Assembly: GCA_934219025.1 (NCBI GenBank)
Contig: CAKQDG010000091.1
Span: 1 to 8,623 of the forward strand
Reading direction: 5' to 3'
DNA length: 8,623 nt
Source: an uncultured Prevotella sp.
GTDB lineage: Bacteria > Bacteroidota > Bacteroidia > Bacteroidales > Bacteroidaceae
Shown here: positions 7,010 to 8,623 of the stretch, piece by piece
How the letters are laid out: each line of letters opens with the position of its first letter
How positions within the stretch are numbered: position 1 is the stretch's first letter
Notes under the pieces: generated by a model
Told to the model about the DNA's origin: nothing
Database searches by the model: none
Seen by the model: only the letters and a program-made list of their open reading frames with translations
Position numbers and translations under genes: made by a program

Positions 7010-7057
7010 GCTCTCTATTATTGAGAAATAAAATGGGTAAAGAAAAAAATAGAGAGC
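7010..7057 (+). repeat. perfect 10-bp inverted repeat in the leader
   Basis: GCTCTCTATT (7010-7019) is the exact reverse complement of AATAGAGAGC (7048-7057), with a 28-base A-rich loop. It begins about 20 bases after the predicted transcription start. It could form an RNA hairpin in the leader or be a protein-binding site. An ATG (7033) opening a 38-codon reading frame that ends at 7149 sits in the loop. Confidence 0.55.
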
Positions 7058-7082
7058 TTATATATTCTGCATATATTTCACT

Positions 7083-7100
7083 GCTGAAAAGTTTTTCAGC
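7083..7100 (+). other. second leader hairpin
   Basis: GCTGAAA (7083-7089) pairs with TTTCAGC (7094-7100) around a four-base loop AGTT, 26 bases after the first inverted repeat. It has no T-run directly after it, so it is not a classic terminator. With the upstream repeat it suggests a structured leader that could control stability or translation of the downstream genes. Confidence 0.45.
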
Positions 7101-7165
7101 AAGCCTCATCCTATTTACACGTTGGATGATAAGGGATAACAGTTATTAATTTTTAGACAAAAAGT

Positions 7166-7381
7166 ATGGTTATGGCAAAGTGTAAATATATCAAGCCCCA
7201 AACTCGAACAGTCGAGATTCAGAGCGAACTGCTCGACAGAACGTTTATGACAGCATCTGTGGGCAAACAGGTTTCCACGGTTAAGGATTTTAAAAGCGAG
7301 GAATATTTCAAAGTGAAAGAGGATGTCTCCTACGAGGAGAACAAGAGCTTCTGGGATAACTGGGACGACGGGGCTGACTGA
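7166..7381 (+). CDS. small acidic protein of unknown function preceding a large secreted protein
   Basis: Seen: a 71-residue ORF with no signal peptide or membrane segment. An alternative ATG at 7172 gives 69 residues (MAKCKYIKPQ...). I kept the first because an A-rich stretch (ACAAAAAG) directly precedes it, as is common in this phylum. The N-terminal half has the pattern KYIKPQTRTVEIQSELL, and the C-terminal half is rich in Glu, Asp, Lys and aromatic residues, ending FWDNWDDGAD. Known, from memory only: many Prevotella and Bacteroides genomes carry short proteins with a KP.T..V.I..E.LL.-S start, often upstream of genes for large exported proteins; no function is established to my knowledge. 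Inference: it shares a transcript with the gene at 7467 (85 bases later, no promoter seen between). The leader-like front and variable acidic tail allow speculation about a peptide precursor, but no modification or export gene is visible here. Confidence 0.65.
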   Translation: MVMAKCKYIKPQTRTVEIQSELLDRTFMTASVGKQVSTVKDFKSEEYFKVKEDVSYEENKSFWDNWDDGAD

Positions 7382-7466
7382 TTTCGCCCTGTGTTACACT
7401 CCCCCACTCCACAAGAAAATTAAGGGGAAACATATTTTCAAGAACTTTTTTATTCAGGCTAACAAC

Positions 7467-8623
7467 ATGAACAAGATACAAAGCATGATGATTGCAGCAG
7501 CGGGCACATTGTTCTCGCTCTACGCAATGCCGGCTTTTGCCGACGGCAACAACGACACAAACGAGGAAAGCACGGAGATTAGCGTGCACGTGGCAAATGA
7601 AATCGACAAGATGCAGGGCATAAAACTCTCGCCCGAAACTTTCAAAGATTATGTTACCAACGGTCAGCCGCGAACTGACGCTTCAAAGATTTTCCTGCTC
7701 TACAACGTTGGGCAGAAGAAGTTTCTGAGTCTCGGCGGATACTGGGGCACGCATGCCACGCTGAAAGACGTGGCCCACCTGTTCTGGCTACAGAGAAGAA
7801 ACGACACACAGGAGAAGCACACCTGCTATCTGAGGTATCCGCTCACAGAGGGCTCTACCACAGGCGGCACTACAACAGACAACTATCTGTCGAACATCCT
7901 CAGACTCAATTCTTTGCAAGTGGGAAGTGCTGAGGGTACCGGCAGAAGCAATGCTACATATAATAATGTGAGGCTTGTCGGCACAGACGGGACATCCACA
8001 AATCTCTTCGGCGAAGGATATGCTCCTGCCGGCAATTCGTTTTCAACAGAAACTTCTTTCGACCAAAACACGCAGTCGATTGAGGCAAAGATTGACTTGA
8101 GCACATGCAAGACAGAAGTGGCTGAGAATATTCTGTCTGTCGGAAACAAAATTGCCGTATGGGGTGCAGAAGATGCTACGTACAATCTGCACCTATATTA
8201 CAGGATTAGCAACAAGGAACTCGAAATTGACTATGTTTCTAAAAAGATAAACAACGGTACAAAAATCAAAATCAAAAGCATTGACCCTGCAACGCCACTT
8301 ACGCTGAAGCTGTCGAAAGACGGACTGTATGTGAACGGAAATTTAGTAGCGGAACTCGCCGTGACGAATATCCCCGTAATAAAATACGACGAGAAGTTGG
8401 CTGGCGACATCGTGAGATTTGCCAAGAACACCGACGGCAGCTTCACTATCGACAACAGCGGATACTACGTGATTGACCAGGAGAACGGATCGGGCATCAT
8501 GGGCGATTATGATGACTATGTATATGCCTACGAGAGCAAGTCGGAAAACAAACAGACGTATTTCATCTCATCAGCTTTCCAGAAAAGCGGAGCTGCAGAA
8601 AAAGAGGGAAACTATCTGGCACG
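7467..8623 (+). CDS. N-terminal part of a large secreted Prevotella-type surface protein, incomplete at the window end
   Basis: Seen: an ATG at 7467 opens a frame that remains open to base 8623 (385 full codons). Residues 1-25 are a signal peptide with a cut after AFA. Residues 74-112 contain KIFLLYNVGQKKFLSLGGYW followed by GTHATL. Thr/Gly-rich linkers follow (about 128-140). Residues about 192-300 form a beta-rich module with IDLSTC, ENILSVG, a Trp-Gly turn, LHLYYR and LEIDYV. From about 300 a further beta module begins. Known, from memory: large Prevotella exported proteins carry the YNVG..KFL..GG.WGT motif and the IDLS-C...ENILS-G module; I know of no assigned function. Inference: the second module has the strand rhythm of a concanavalin/LamG-like sandwich and the first resembles a ricin-type repeat, so carbohydrate or protein binding is plausible but unproven. 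The start is supported by the signal peptide. No promoter is evident in the 85 bases upstream, so transcription probably comes from 6953-6983. Confidence 0.8.
   Translation, partial: MNKIQSMMIAAAGTLFSLYAMPAFADGNNDTNEESTEISVHVANEIDKMQGIKLSPETFKDYVTNGQPRTDASKIFLLYNVGQKKFLSLGGYWGTHATLKDVAHLFWLQRRNDTQEKHTCYLRYPLTEGSTTGGTTTDNYLSNILRLNSLQVGSAEGTGRSNATYNNVRLVGTDGTSTNLFGEGYAPAGNSFSTETSFDQNTQSIEAKIDLSTCKTEVAENILSVGNKIAVWGAEDATYNLHLYYRISNKELEIDYVSKKINNGTKIKIKSIDPATPLTLKLSKDGLYVNGNLVAELAVTNIPVIKYDEKLAGDIVRFAKNTDGSFTIDNSGYYVIDQENGSGIMGDYDDYVYAYESKSENKQTYFISSAFQKSGAAEKEGNYLA

Noticed and set aside
7010..7057. Invertible promoter flanked by inverted repeats
   Set aside because: The repeats enclose only 28 bases with no promoter boxes, the real promoter lies outside them, and no recombinase gene is nearby.
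7033..7149. 38-codon upstream ORF (longer form from a TTG at 6901)
   Set aside because: Not called as a gene: the longer form starts before the promoter, and the short form has no recognisable features beyond a hydrophobic stretch. It is kept only as part of the leader finding.
1..8623. CRISPR array, tRNA, rRNA, insertion sequence or phage elements
   Set aside because: I saw no regularly spaced repeats, no tRNA cloverleaf or TTCGA-type arm in context, no rRNA sequence, and no transposase or integrase-like protein on either strand.

Overview
The window looks like a chromosomal segment from a Bacteroidota member, most likely Prevotella or a close relative. Four kinds of evidence point there. 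Three transcription starts are marked by a perfect Bacteroidota-type promoter (TTTG, 19 bases, TATCTTTG). A C10 (streptopain/interpain-like) peptidase carries a C-terminal type IX secretion (T9SS) sorting domain. The left edge begins a gene whose start resembles a TonB-dependent outer-membrane receptor. The right end has a small acidic ORF followed by a large secreted protein, a pairing I associate with Prevotella-type genomes. Shine-Dalgarno sequences are absent, as usual in this phylum.

Layout, left to right. Bases 1-146 (minus) are the first 48 codons of a secreted protein with a CarboxypepD_reg-like domain, probably a TonB-dependent receptor. A divergent intergenic region (147-400) separates it from a secreted alpha/beta hydrolase (401-1816, plus). 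That gene ends at a 15-bp perfect hairpin, which is shared with a convergent second secreted alpha/beta hydrolase (1872-2771, minus) carrying a short sorting-like tail. Next is the 974-residue C10 cysteine peptidase (3018-5942, minus), with its own weak terminator and promoter. A divergent gene (6166-6858, plus) encodes a stand-alone cobalamin-dependent methionine synthase activation domain with a C-terminal cysteine motif. After a 313-base region with a strong promoter and a long structured leader come a 71-residue acidic small protein (7166-7381) and the start of a large secreted protein (7467 to the window end, incomplete).

How the genes relate. Four or five of the products are exported: two esterase/peptidase-like hydrolases, one T9SS-type protease, a probable outer-membrane receptor and a surface-type protein. 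This fits a nutrient-acquisition or host-surface region, but nothing shows that they form one pathway. The methionine synthase activator is a cytoplasmic housekeeping protein and appears unrelated to its neighbours. The best candidate for something undescribed is the last unit: promoter, roughly 175-nt leader with two inverted repeats and a possible 38-codon upstream ORF, small acidic protein, then large secreted protein.
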